Assembly (NCBI GenBank): GCA_963658575.1
Contig: CAVKQB010000006.1
Coordinates: 1-64,000, forward strand
Direction: 5' to 3'
Length of the DNA: 64,000 nucleotides
Source: W0P28-013 sp963658575
GTDB lineage: Bacteria; Bacteroidota; Bacteroidia; Bacteroidales; Paludibacteraceae
Under the pieces are notes generated by a model that was given only the letters and a program-made list of their open reading frames with translations, was not told the origin of the DNA and ran no database searches. The position numbers and the translations under genes were made by a program. This document shows, piece by piece, positions 1 through 9,545 of the stretch; the first letter of the stretch is position 1, and each line of letters begins with the position of its first letter.

Positions 1-402
1 GGCAAACTTGGTGTGTGCGTCGCCTACGATGTAATGCAAAAAACTGTTTGCCAGGCCGATGCACAATATTCTGGTTACTACGATTGGCTTTTCGATGTAA
101 CTATTTCACAAAATGGGATTTACGATTTCGGCAATTTCAATCTTGCACAATCTGCAAAAAAGACATCAATTAAGCAATTGGGGTATGGCGGAATGGCTTC
201 GTTGGGAATGCAGTGGTTCCCCATACCAAAACTTTCAATTGAAGGGGGGATAGAGTATTGCGCCATGTATCATTCGGTTACAAAAGCCGATGATTTTAGA
301 TTTTCGCTCGATTCTAATCATTGGAATTCGGCTACTGGATTGTTCAAACATTTTCTCTCACACACAATTGCATTACAGATAACTCTAAATTATAACTTCT
401 AA
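1..402 (+). CDS. C-terminal end of an outer-membrane beta-barrel protein (partial)
   Basis: The reading frame is open to the left edge of the window, so only about the last 133 residues are seen and the true start lies upstream. The fragment has alternating polar and aromatic segments typical of membrane beta strands and ends in a Phe after an amphipathic strand (LQITLNYNF), the usual C-terminal signal read by the BAM complex. I infer an outer-membrane barrel, possibly OmpA- or porin-like, but cannot name the family from this end. It lies 13 bases before the zinc-ribbon gene and looks like the first visible gene of the AT-rich operon that contains the tubulin-like protein. It could supply the outer-membrane part of that system. 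Confidence 0.6.
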   Translation, partial: GKLGVCVAYDVMQKTVCQADAQYSGYYDWLFDVTISQNGIYDFGNFNLAQSAKKTSIKQLGYGGMASLGMQWFPIPKLSIEGGIEYCAMYHSVTKADDFRFSLDSNHWNSATGLFKHFLSHTIALQITLNYNF

Positions 403-415
403 ATTTACAAAAAAA

Positions 416-1387
416 ATGAATAAGTTCAAATGTTCCGACTGTGGGTATATTTTCACTGGCAATTATACTACACAAGTATGCCCTAATTGTGGTAGTCATA
501 ATATCAAGAAGGCAAGCGGAGGTGTGCCTTGGAAAAAAATTCTGATTGCCTTATGCGCAATTCTGGTTATTCTTTTGCTTTTCACAATTTTCAAGCCATC
601 TGAGAAAGCACTTAAGGCCTCTTTGAGTTTTGACGAACAGAAGGTCTCGATATTAGTTGAAGGAATTGACGAGGACGATTTAAGGAATAGTTATCAAGTG
701 AAATACTCTTCGGATTCTAAGCCAAACACTTATCAGAAGCTTTTGTTTGGTAACGGAAACGCTGCATTTGTTCGTATAGCAGAGCTTAACGAAGGCGAAA
801 CCTATACATTCTATGTTGTTGAACGAAAAGATGATAGCAAAGTGCCTGAAAAACTCGATTGGAAAACAACGAATCGGTATACACGACCATTGCCCCCCTC
901 GCCCCCTAAAATTCATGTAGAAACAACTCCAGACTGCCACACGGGCAAATATACCATTACGATAGTTGTTGACGATGGAGTAGCCGATGTATATTGTCTT
1001 GACGATAAGGCTCAATCAACTCCTGTATTCGAAAATGTGGCGGCTCGCACGGACGCCTACCTTGTTAAAGTGGTAGATAATAGCAATCTACTTGAATCAG
1101 AAAAAGAAGAAGTCCTTTGCCCAATAATTAAGGCATTCCATGTCGATATTATTAAAATTCGTGATGCATTCTGCAAAGTTGGAAAGGGTGAACTTAAAGT
1201 GGGCGATGCAATGAGTATTATCAACAATGGGAAAAATATTAAACTTACTCAACCTATAGACGGTAATAAAAAGTTGGAGGGCATTCTAAACTATGCTTAC
1301 AATAATGGGATTCAGTACAATGTTGAGGCTGAAATTGAACATGGCGATTGTTCTGACAGATTGAAAAGTATTACAGTTCGAAAATGA
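416..1387 (+). CDS. Zinc-ribbon, single-pass membrane protein of unknown function
   Basis: 323 residues. Residues 6-26 form a short zinc ribbon with two Cys pairs (CSDC and CPNC), followed by a basic stretch and one strong transmembrane segment at about residues 41-60 (KILIALCAILVILLLFTIF). The remaining 260 residues should be periplasmic and are rich in beta-strand-like sequence with a Pro-rich linker (RPLPPSPPK) near residue 160. This topology, a cytoplasmic ribbon with a large exported domain, is common in bacterial envelope proteins of unknown role. The stop overlaps the start of the next gene by four bases, so the two are probably translationally coupled. Base composition is AT-rich like the rest of this operon. 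I do not recognise the extracytoplasmic domain. Confidence 0.8.
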   Translation: MNKFKCSDCGYIFTGNYTTQVCPNCGSHNIKKASGGVPWKKILIALCAILVILLLFTIFKPSEKALKASLSFDEQKVSILVEGIDEDDLRNSYQVKYSSDSKPNTYQKLLFGNGNAAFVRIAELNEGETYTFYVVERKDDSKVPEKLDWKTTNRYTRPLPPSPPKIHVETTPDCHTGKYTITIVVDDGVADVYCLDDKAQSTPVFENVAARTDAYLVKVVDNSNLLESEKEEVLCPIIKAFHVDIIKIRDAFCKVGKGELKVGDAMSIINNGKNIKLTQPIDGNKKLEGILNYAYNNGIQYNVEAEIEHGDCSDRLKSITVRK

Positions 1388-1923
1388 AACGATTGCTTTT
1401 CATACTATGTGGCGTTGTGGTTTGCTTTGTCTTGCAAGCGCAAAATCATTTTGTCTATTTGCGTTATGATGAAACGACTAATGATTATTCGCTATTAAAA
1501 CGTAAAATATCGAACCTTAAAAGTGATTGCCGTGGAAAGTTTGTCTTGTTTTTTGATGGAAAAATTTATAACGATGATGAGGTAGATGAACTTTTTCGTA
1601 AAATGGAATTTTTGCAAAATACGCAAATTTATGAACCAATTGAAGAAGAAAATAGGCTTTTTGCGTGGTTTGAAAAAACGCTCGACGAACGCGTATCGAA
1701 AGATTGGCGTTTGTATGGGCTTAACGATGATAAATGGCGAATGACCTTTATTACATATTTGGATGCTAGTCGTCGAGATCTTTGTCAATTGATTGATATA
1801 CATGGCTTACCTAATCGTTTTTCCAATATGGAATTTTTACTTTATGATGAAGAAACGGAAATAACTACTTTGTCGTTTCGAGAATATGCATGCACAGTCC
1901 CATTTGTTTTGAATTTCAAATAA
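1384..1923 (+). CDS. Small secreted protein of unknown function
   Basis: 179 residues. The N-terminus is a clear Sec signal peptide (MKRLLFILCGVVVCFVLQAQ) with likely cleavage after AQA or near residue 20. The mature part is acidic and aromatic, has no Cys pair or catalytic motif I recognise, and may be a small alpha/beta periplasmic domain. The phrase FVLFFDGKIYNDDEVDELF resembles the beta-strand-loop start of many compact domains but does not settle a family. It starts inside the end of the zinc-ribbon gene (ATGA overlap) and precedes the VWA gene by nine bases, so it belongs to the same transcript. A role as a periplasmic partner of the VWA protein is an inference from position only. Confidence 0.75.
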   Translation: MKRLLFILCGVVVCFVLQAQNHFVYLRYDETTNDYSLLKRKISNLKSDCRGKFVLFFDGKIYNDDEVDELFRKMEFLQNTQIYEPIEEENRLFAWFEKTLDERVSKDWRLYGLNDDKWRMTFITYLDASRRDLCQLIDIHGLPNRFSNMEFLLYDEETEITTLSFREYACTVPFVLNFK

Positions 1924-1932
1924 TCTATAACT

Positions 1933-4275
1933 ATGAACAAATCTGTTTTTTTTCATTTTTCGCTTGTGCTTTATTTGTTGGTAACAATACCAAGCACTGC
2001 TTTAGCCTATGATTTGCCCTCTGAAGCGTATGGGAAACCAAAATTGTTTGACTCTAACTCTCCAATCTCGTTTGAATGGGCAGAAAAGGCACAGACCTAC
2101 AATTTTGGGAGTTTAACTAAAAATCCGTGGCGTGTTTATGCTACTAGCGAAGGCATTAAATCCTACGAAAACCCTTCGTATGGCTCAAGAGTGCTAGTAG
2201 GAGATATACATTTTATGGAGGATTTTTATGTGGCAAACATCGAAGGCGAATATGCGCAATTGTTTTATTCTCAAAATAGAATAGAGGGCTTAGTAATACC
2301 CTCTGAATGTGCGAAAACGCTTGCTACAAGCAAGGGAACGCAGCGTTCTAGTGGTTATATTGGATGGGTAAAATTAGACGAACTTTTACTTTGGGATATT
2401 TCTCCGCGTACCGAAGATGGCGTTTTCCAAAAAATTGCCATAGTTAAGAATGTCGCGAAAGTAAGCACGCTCACACTACCGGAATTGTTTAATCGTGCGT
2501 CGTGTGATGATGCTTCGAGTACTGGAAAAACGCTCGATGCAATGACCTTCTATTTCGTTTTGAAAAAAAATGCTGATGGGAATGCTCTAGTTTATAAGGA
2601 TTATCAATTGCCAGAAAGGGGAAAGGTTCGTAATGCTGGTTGGGTAAAATATGGTGAATATACCGATTGGAATACCCGTATATGTTGGGAACCTGCATTC
2701 GGGAATAATGTTTGCTCTCAATCGTATGCATACGATACAAAAAAAGATGCGATAAATTATGATTCCGCTAAATCACAGCCAATAATTAAAATTAAACTTG
2801 GTCATGAGCGACAAAAACCTGATTTCCCTCGTTTCCCTGTTGTTGACTATGATGCCGAATATGCAGTTGCTGAACTTTCTGTTTTGGGCAATACAAAAGC
2901 GAATGGTTCGAACGGCGGCGATATGACCTCTGTCTTGGAAAAGCGACATGAGCTTGATATGTTGAAGGAAAAACTTTCTAATATCAATGTCGTGTTTGTG
3001 CTGGATGCAACAAACAGTATGAAATCGTGTTTTTCGGCGATGAGCGGTGCAGTAAAAGAAATTATTAAATATCAATATAATGAAAAAGTAAAATTTGGTG
3101 TTGTCGCATATAGAAATTATGCCGATCAACAACTTGTTAGTATATGTCCATTAACAGACGATTTGGAAAAGGTAAGTAATTTCCTTTCCAATGTGAAATG
3201 TTTCTCTAATTCTCGCGACCCGCAAGAGGCTATGTTCTATGGCATTAACTATGCTATTGATAAAATGAGTTGGGATAAAGACGCTTCTAACTTCATTATT
3301 TTAGTGAGTGATGTTACATCGAAAGATCCTGATAAAAGAGGATTGACATCAAAGAAAATAATCGATAGGTTGGCTAGTAAGTATATAAATTTGGTGGCTT
3401 TCCAAGCGCGCTCGCAGCCACATTCTGCCTATCAAAATTTTGGTTCTCAAGTAAATGATATTATTCGTGGGACACTACGAAAAATGGAGTATCCCGACAA
3501 AAGTAAATTTGATAGTAAAACCCAAATTTTTATGTACGAGCAGAACGAGAAATGGCCTTTACAACCTATGGGGTATAAATTTAAGGACTCTGATGAACAA
3601 ACTATTGATGCAGATGAGTTGCAACAGATGGCGACAGGTATTATTAAAAATTTTATTGATGAAACAGGCAAAAACGTTGATGCCCTTAATGATAGACAGA
3701 ATAACCATGTTTCAGAAAATAACCCAGATATAACAGACAAAGTATGCGACGGATTAGTACGTAGAGGAAAAATTAAAGATTGTAGTGAACTCTCTACAGG
3801 CTTTTTCCTTGTGGAAGGTTACGCAAGAATGCATCAAGGCGATAAAGAAATGTTCACTCCTTGTGTATTTATGGCGGATAAGGAATTAAGTGATTTAATT
3901 AGAGATTTGGAGAAAGCTACTCGTGCAACAGTAAAAAATAGGCGTGCAACGCTTCAAGATGTCTTTAAGAAATTAATTTTGTCTTATTCTGGTAATCAGG
4001 CCTTAAAGAACACAAGCAATCTGAATTTTGAGGATATTATCAATTCTATCGAAGAAGAGTGCCAACACAATTTTTTTGATGATGTAAAGAAACATGTTCG
4101 TAATCCAAATCTATTGAAAGATGATGATATAGAGATTTTGGTTAAGAGACTTAATGAAGATATAAAGAAACTGAAGGAAATACAAAACGACGCTAACTCT
4201 TATAAAGAACAAGATGGTAAGAGATATTATTATGTTTTGCTTAAGGATATGCCGTTAGTTAAAAAATGGAACTGA
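1933..4275 (+). CDS. Secreted protein with SH3-like region and von Willebrand A domain
   Basis: 780 residues. Residues 1-25 are a signal peptide ending ALA. Residues of about 80-150 look like a bacterial SH3-type repeat (GDIHFMEDFYVANIEGEYAQ, then GYIGWVKLDEL). A VWA domain starts near residue 350: the MIDAS sequence DATNS is at 358-362, followed by a matching beta strand (KFGVVAYRN) and a later FIILVSDVT strand. The MIDAS would bind a divalent ion and mediate protein contacts. The C-terminal 200 residues are helical and charged. The gene overlaps the ABC ATPase gene by ten bases. VWA proteins are reported partners of the Tubulin_2/FtsZ-like family, which fits this context; here the VWA domain should be periplasmic because of the signal peptide. 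Confidence 0.88.
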   Translation: MNKSVFFHFSLVLYLLVTIPSTALAYDLPSEAYGKPKLFDSNSPISFEWAEKAQTYNFGSLTKNPWRVYATSEGIKSYENPSYGSRVLVGDIHFMEDFYVANIEGEYAQLFYSQNRIEGLVIPSECAKTLATSKGTQRSSGYIGWVKLDELLLWDISPRTEDGVFQKIAIVKNVAKVSTLTLPELFNRASCDDASSTGKTLDAMTFYFVLKKNADGNALVYKDYQLPERGKVRNAGWVKYGEYTDWNTRICWEPAFGNNVCSQSYAYDTKKDAINYDSAKSQPIIKIKLGHERQKPDFPRFPVVDYDAEYAVAELSVLGNTKANGSNGGDMTSVLEKRHELDMLKEKLSNINVVFVLDATNSMKSCFSAMSGAVKEIIKYQYNEKVKFGVVAYRNYADQQLVSICPLTDDLEKVSNFLSNVKCFSNSRDPQEAMFYGINYAIDKMSWDKDASNFIILVSDVTSKDPDKRGLTSKKIIDRLASKYINLVAFQARSQPHSAYQNFGSQVNDIIRGTLRKMEYPDKSKFDSKTQIFMYEQNEKWPLQPMGYKFKDSDEQTIDADELQQMATGIIKNFIDETGKNVDALNDRQNNHVSENNPDITDKVCDGLVRRGKIKDCSELSTGFFLVEGYARMHQGDKEMFTPCVFMADKELSDLIRDLEKATRATVKNRRATLQDVFKKLILSYSGNQALKNTSNLNFEDIINSIEEECQHNFFDDVKKHVRNPNLLKDDDIEILVKRLNEDIKKLKEIQNDANSYKEQDGKRYYYVLLKDMPLVKKWN

Positions 4276-5057
4276 TTTATTCTATTCGTAACATGAAATG
4301 TGCATACAATGCAGGTTGTGTTGTATTACATATCCGGGAATTGGATATTCCCGATGGAAAGGTGGTGTTTTTTGTCGGCCCTTCGGGTGTTGGCAAAAGC
4401 ACTATTCTCGAAACGCTTGGTTTGATGAACAATACGATTGCTTCAGTAGATGAATTTCGATATTGTAATAACGATTTGCGTGAAGTCTTTAAGTGGAAGG
4501 ATGCAAAATTATCCGCAATTCGTAATCGGGATTTTTCGTTTGTTTTTCAACAAAATAATTTGATGCCCAATTTCTCGGCATGCGAGAATATAATTACAGC
4601 AGCATTGTTTCAGGGCGAAAACGCACAGACGGTGCAGCATCGCACGCAAAAAATACTGGAACGACTAAACCTTCCAAGCCAAGATAGACCAATCAATCAG
4701 TACTCTGGCGGTCAGCAGCAACGGATTGCTTTTGCTCGCGCCATTTTGCCCCAATTCAAAGTGTTGTTCGGCGATGAACCTACGGGTAATTTGGATAAAA
4801 TTTCGGCCGACAATTTAATGAAAACGTTGGTAGATGCGATTCACGAAAGTGGCTCTACAGCCATTATTGTGTCGCACGATATTAGCCTTTCATTAAAATA
4901 TGCCGATATGATTGTTCAAATTTGCAAAGAGGGCGATCATGGCGTTATTTCTGATGCTTCGATTTTTTCAAAAAAAGAGGCTGGCAAGTGGGAAAATGCT
5001 GATAAGGTGTATTCAATAAACGAGATTGAAAACTATTTAATTGATGGCTTGAGATGA
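4266..5057 (+). CDS. ABC transporter ATP-binding protein, LolD/FtsE-like
   Basis: 263 residues, the normal length of a stand-alone nucleotide-binding subunit. Walker A GPSGVGKS is at 38-45, the Q-loop is in FVFQQNN near 96, the signature YSGGQQQR begins at 146, Walker B with catalytic Glu (VLFGDEP) is near 168, and the switch His is in IVSHD near 202. The sequence is of the LolD/MacB/FtsE type, which powers mechanotransmission or lipoprotein release rather than substrate import. The gene overlaps the VWA gene upstream by ten bases and the permease downstream by four, so ATPase and permease are almost certainly a pair. An extended region of about 40 residues after the H-loop is not part of the core fold. 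Confidence 0.93.
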   Translation: MELIYSIRNMKCAYNAGCVVLHIRELDIPDGKVVFFVGPSGVGKSTILETLGLMNNTIASVDEFRYCNNDLREVFKWKDAKLSAIRNRDFSFVFQQNNLMPNFSACENIITAALFQGENAQTVQHRTQKILERLNLPSQDRPINQYSGGQQQRIAFARAILPQFKVLFGDEPTGNLDKISADNLMKTLVDAIHESGSTAIIVSHDISLSLKYADMIVQICKEGDHGVISDASIFSKKEAGKWENADKVYSINEIENYLIDGLR

Positions 5058-6565
5058 AAAAAAATGAGGCATTTCGCCTGTTCTTTACAAAAGAATGGAA
5101 ACAACTTTTGGGTAAAAAAAGTTTTAACCTATTTGTTCTTGCTGCCATTAGTCTAATCGCAATTCTTAGCATTGGATTTGCTGCGGCTGGCTTGTCGTAT
5201 TTACAACGGAAAATGTCCGACCCATTTGTAACTTGTGTCGATATTGATGTCGATCAGATTTGGGGCAATGGTTATGAATCTTTGCGTGATTTTGTAGAGG
5301 ATACAAATAATCAGTATTCGTTGGGTTTTTCGAGGCCAGAGCAAGTTTTTTTGTTTAGGGAAGAATTTTATTGTCCAGATTCAACGATTGAGTGGCTCGA
5401 TGGTCGTTCGTTTTCGATGAACAGCCCATTAAAACAAACTACAATTTTCGCTGAAAATAATGTTGTTGTTTGTCGAATAGATAGCATTACTGATGGAGAT
5501 TTTGGTTTGATACTTTCCGAAGAAGCCTTGCGTAATAAGTTGGGTTTTAAGGATTCTATTCCATCGTTTATCGGAATGTATGTAAAGCTTGATAGCGTAG
5601 ATTGTAATGTTACCATTCCGTTGTTGGCCGTTGTTCGTGATTTGCCTAATATGTGCGACTTCTTGTCGACAGAATGTTTTGCTCAGCAGCACATTTCTGA
5701 AAATGCAGAGCACTTTAATGTAAACATACAAACCGCCTATCTGCATAACGAGAATTTAATTGTGTGTTATCCCAATGACTTTGAATCCATCATTTTACCT
5801 ATTGTCGAAGGCTTTGCTATAAAAGACAATGCACCATATAGTGGGACTTGGAGCAATGATTATTACAAAATGGTGGTACGCGGCGATGCTTGGGGCGAAT
5901 TTCGTGCGCAGCAGTACGACTCTTTGTTTTGTGAAATTCGTAAAGCGATACCGCAAGCAGTACGACTATATGACTTCGTTTATAATTCCCAAAGAGAATC
6001 AGATCGAAATCCTAATATCTATTCGTGCTATTTTAGGCAAGAAGGCCTGCAAGAGGCCGTGGAAGCATTTCGTATACAACTCGACAACGAAACAAACTAT
6101 AAACTCGATATGAACAAGGTGAACAATCTAAAAAATCTTGCTCATATTCAGACAATTGGGAAAACATTGTCGTATTGCATTACGGTTATTGCTATCAGTT
6201 TCATTGTCGTATTTTTGTACTTTTTGCTCAATATGCATTTCCAGAAAATACAACGCAACATTGGTACATTCAAGGCTTTCGGCGTAGACAATGCAACGCT
6301 TTATTGCATTTACGTACTAATTGTTTTTTGCATTATTTCGGTTGTCTTGCTTATTGCTGGAGTCATAGCGGGCGTCGTGGGCAGGGGCGTTAATATGTTA
6401 CTCCCAATCGAGGGCAGCGAAGCCCGTATTGATATTTTTGTTGTGCAGAACGCATTGCTTGTATTGCTTGTATATGTATGTTCGCTATTGTCGACTTTTG
6501 GCGTTGTTCATTCTAAACTTCGTCATACGCCAGGCGACTTAATTTATAATAGAAATCAAAACTAA
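5054..6565 (+). CDS. FtsX/LolE-like ABC transporter permease
   Basis: 503 residues. One transmembrane helix at about 24-47 (FVLAAISLIAILSIGFAAAG) is followed by a large extracytoplasmic domain of about 320 residues and then three helices near 373-395, 415-445 and 465-490. This is the MacB/LolC/LolE topology. Between helices 2 and 3 lies the typical cytoplasmic coupling segment (IQRNIGTFKAFGVDN), which resembles the 'IGxxKAxG' motif of FtsX-family permeases. It overlaps the ATPase gene by four bases. Such transporters transmit ATP hydrolysis across the membrane to periplasmic partners, so a plausible job is to couple cytoplasmic energy, and perhaps the tubulin-like filament, to the exported VWA protein. 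That coupling is inference. Confidence 0.88.
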   Translation: MKKNEAFRLFFTKEWKQLLGKKSFNLFVLAAISLIAILSIGFAAAGLSYLQRKMSDPFVTCVDIDVDQIWGNGYESLRDFVEDTNNQYSLGFSRPEQVFLFREEFYCPDSTIEWLDGRSFSMNSPLKQTTIFAENNVVVCRIDSITDGDFGLILSEEALRNKLGFKDSIPSFIGMYVKLDSVDCNVTIPLLAVVRDLPNMCDFLSTECFAQQHISENAEHFNVNIQTAYLHNENLIVCYPNDFESIILPIVEGFAIKDNAPYSGTWSNDYYKMVVRGDAWGEFRAQQYDSLFCEIRKAIPQAVRLYDFVYNSQRESDRNPNIYSCYFRQEGLQEAVEAFRIQLDNETNYKLDMNKVNNLKNLAHIQTIGKTLSYCITVIAISFIVVFLYFLLNMHFQKIQRNIGTFKAFGVDNATLYCIYVLIVFCIISVVLLIAGVIAGVVGRGVNMLLPIEGSEARIDIFVVQNALLVLLVYVCSLLSTFGVVHSKLRHTPGDLIYNRNQN

Positions 6566-6571
6566 TGTACT

Positions 6572-6985
6572 ATGGATAAAATCTTTGAACTTTTCGATTT
6601 TTCGAATCAGATGGTTGAAAACGTCTTTGGACGTTTCGGCATCGAAGTGTTGCTAACCTCGGCTATAGCGTTGGTGTTCGCTTTGGCTACTCTTGCACTG
6701 ACCAAGAAGAAAGAGCATAAAATAGGCTTTACCAATTGGTTTAAGGTTGCATGGCTTTATGGCATTGATGCTGCTATTGCAGTGTTGGGAGTGGTTGTCG
6801 TTCTAACACTTCGCGTTAATCTTGCGAATTGCACTTGTTTCTTTATCCCTTCCGATTTCTCGTGGAATTGGTTTTGGGGGTGGCAGAGTGGTTATTTACT
6901 TTTCTTTCCAGAGTTTTTTCTATTCATCGCTTGGATAGTAATCTATTGGGTTATAAACAAACAAATTTACAAATCTATTAACTAA
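6572..6985 (+). CDS. Three-helix membrane protein of unknown function
   Basis: 137 residues with three predicted transmembrane helices at about 27-45 (VLLTSAIALVFALATLALT), 64-83 (GIDAAIAVLGVVVVLTL) and 108-130 (LLFFPEFFLFIAWIVIYWV). A Trp/Phe-rich loop (DFSWNWFWGWQSG) precedes the last helix and probably lies at the membrane interface. No catalytic motif is visible. It sits six bases after the permease gene and eight bases before the tubulin-like gene, so it is part of the same transcript. It might be the inner-membrane anchor or adaptor for the tubulin-like protein, but nothing in the sequence proves this. I do not recognise the family. Confidence 0.75.
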   Translation: MDKIFELFDFSNQMVENVFGRFGIEVLLTSAIALVFALATLALTKKKEHKIGFTNWFKVAWLYGIDAAIAVLGVVVVLTLRVNLANCTCFFIPSDFSWNWFWGWQSGYLLFFPEFFLFIAWIVIYWVINKQIYKSIN

Positions 6986-6993
6986 TTGATATT

Positions 6994-9536
6994 ATGGCTT
7001 CTATTTTAGTTATTGGTGTCGGCTCAACTGGTTTGGGGGCATTGGAGCAGGCGCAGCAATTCTATTACGAATTCACTAAACAACATACACCAGGGCATAA
7101 CGCAGGTTTTTTGTTTCTCGAAACTGACCGTGCACGTAGGCCTAAAACTGCGCCCAATGGTCAAACGGCTATTGAAGCATGCTATCTTTGCCCTCAAAAT
7201 ATACAGGCGACATTAAATGATTGGCGACAAACTGGTGATGAACGATATAATTGGGTTCCAGCAGTAGGGAATGTATTGGCAACTGGGGCAGGCGCAGGAT
7301 TACAACCAGCTTATGGTCGTGTCGCTTTGTGGGAACACGAAGAAGCTGTGCGTCAGGCCGTTACAAATTTATATAATAGGGTCGGTGGAGATGCTAACAC
7401 TAACATTTATATTGTTGGTTCACTAACTGGCGGTACTGGCACTGGCATTTTCATCGATTTGGCATATATAGTTCGCCATTGTACGCAAAACAACAATGTT
7501 TATGGTATGTTTATGTTACCCGACCGTCAAAATGTTGGTAATGTGTCAAGGCAGTCTATCTATGAGAATGCATATTCATCTATTCGTTCATTGGATAAAA
7601 TTTATTCTCTAACCGAAAGAGGCGGGTATAGTTGCACATTACCAAGTGGAACTGATATCAGTAATGCAAGAGACCCTTTTTATAATGTTCAATTTTTTAC
7701 CAGCGATTTTTCTGGCAATGGTGTGGCGTCTCTTACTGAGTTAGACCAATTGGTGCGTACGGTTGGCTTTAATCTTACACTGCGTATGCTTGATGTTACA
7801 AATCAAACTGCTCCANNNNNNNNNNNNNNNNNNNNNNNNNNNNNNNNNNNNNNNNNNNNGCTCCATTCCAGCAGAAGGTAAGTGCGGAACTGATTAATTA
7901 CACAGCGAATGTTCCTAAAGGTAAATTTACGACTATAGGATTGAATGTTTACCAATATCCTGAGGCGTTGCTTGAAGAATACTTAACCGATATTCTTTTG
8001 GAGGAGAATCTTCTAAATCGTTGGGTTGATAGCAACAATTATGTTGATCAATATGGTACTAGTCAACCTCTTGGTACGATAACAGCAAAATTAGTTTGGG
8101 ATGCCAAACGATTTGTGCAAGAGAGTATCGAGGCTGTAATTGAGCAATGTAAGGGCATGCAAATGCTTGGTAACCCTACTTTCAATCACGCTCTTGATAA
8201 TGAAATCGATACCATTATTTCTGGGAATTATCAGGCTCCGAGTAAAGAAAACTACATTTATAATCTTTTCGACGCTAATAGCCAAAAATTTTGTCCTGCT
8301 ATTTTCGGACAACAGATTAGCTTGCGTGATGCTTTAATTGAACGGATTTATAATAAAATCTTAGACGAATCAACTTCGTATCAAAATTTGCATATTGTTC
8401 GCCTTTGGCTTGAAAATATTGCGCAAGCCATTCACGATGTCCTTGACGATTGGCAACAGCGTTTTAGGCTCGATGGTACAACTGCACAATGGAATCGTTG
8501 TTGGAACTCTCTTTTGGAGGAACGAATGCATCATGGTTGGTTGTATACAATACATGCTTGTAAACGCGACTGGTATAGAGAAGCACTCGATGGCGTAGCT
8601 ACACTTTGCTACTACAATGCCTTTATGCCAATGCTCCAAAATATAGAAAATGCAATTTTAGGCGCTCAAAACCAACCAGAAATATCGTTACCTATTGGCA
8701 TTACCTTACCTTCGGTAGCACAATTGACGGGAATCAGTGATAAGGTTGAGCAGTTGTTAAATGCTCAAAATGGTTCTTCGCTCGTGGCACGTAAAGGTGA
8801 AATTAGGGGGCAAATGACCGCTCAAAATCACAGTCAGATTCATCTTTTATTTGTCGGTGGTAGTTGTGATGCTGATATCAACGCAGCAATGGGCAAATAT
8901 AGCAATTTGAACCAGCCATTGACTTATCAGAGTGTTACTAATGATAGATTGTGGCATTTTCTGCTTAGTAATGATATTGAAAAATTGAAAGCTGATATGA
9001 TCTCGCAAGGCTTGAGTTTTGTACAAGGTCTTCAGTTGTTTGCTAATACTGATATCGTTCAAATAATGCAAAATCTCCCTAACCAAAATCCTGATTTTAA
9101 CAAGGTTCACAATTTGTTGACTGGACAAGAAACGGTTATTCGTCAAGACACGCCAGCAATGGCTCATTTGAATGCAAATTTAAGATTTGAGAATCATCTA
9201 AATCTGAGGTTAATTATTGCATCACCTGTCGCCGACAATAATGCAAATGGCGTAGTCGCAGCAATGGTAGGCTATCGCCCATCTTCTGTGAATAATAACT
9301 ATGTGCAACTTCCATCACTCAGGAATACGGTCGTTGTTTACCAAGAGTATGGATATATGGGTAATGTAAATGGGCAGGATAATACATTCAATCCATTACT
9401 TCATCTCTCGTATCAAACGCAGGTGTACGATTCGTTAAGGAGAAAAATAGGTAATAATCTTTTTGATAAAAGTATTCGTCTGCCTTACATTGATATTGAG
9501 ACTCTACTTGATACTGAAAATGTTTATGTCAAATAA
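6994..9536 (+). CDS. Tubulin/FtsZ-superfamily protein (Tubulin_2-like), interrupted by an assembly gap
   Basis: The N-terminal 270 residues carry the nucleotide-binding landmarks of the tubulin superfamily: a Gly-rich first loop (GVGSTGLG, residues 7-14) and the tubulin signature GGTGTG at 146-151 in the context VGSLTGGTGTGIF. An acidic N-terminal strand region (FLFLETDRA) matches the next conserved segment. A run of Ns at 7816-7859 breaks the frame. If the GCTCCA on each side is one sequence, 50 bases disappear and a single 830-residue protein results, with the join reading NQTAPFQQK. The C-terminal 500 residues are helical with no motif I know. By family knowledge it should bind GTP and polymerise. 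Its VWA, ABC and membrane-protein neighbours match the proposed membrane-remodelling system of this FtsZ-like family. Confidence 0.88.
7816..7859. other. Run of 44 Ns (assembly gap) inside the tubulin-like gene
   Basis: 44 undetermined bases. The six bases before the gap (7810-7815) and the six after it (7860-7865) are both GCTCCA. Merging them removes 50 bases and puts the downstream frame in register with the upstream frame without a stop codon. The gap is therefore probably a scaffolding artefact over a short unmerged overlap, not missing DNA. Confidence 0.95.
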
Positions 9537-9545
9537 CTAAAAACT

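Noticed and set aside
7860..9536. The part after the Ns as a separate gene
   Set aside because: The frame is open back to the Ns, and the six-base overlap joins it in frame to the tubulin-like N-terminal part.
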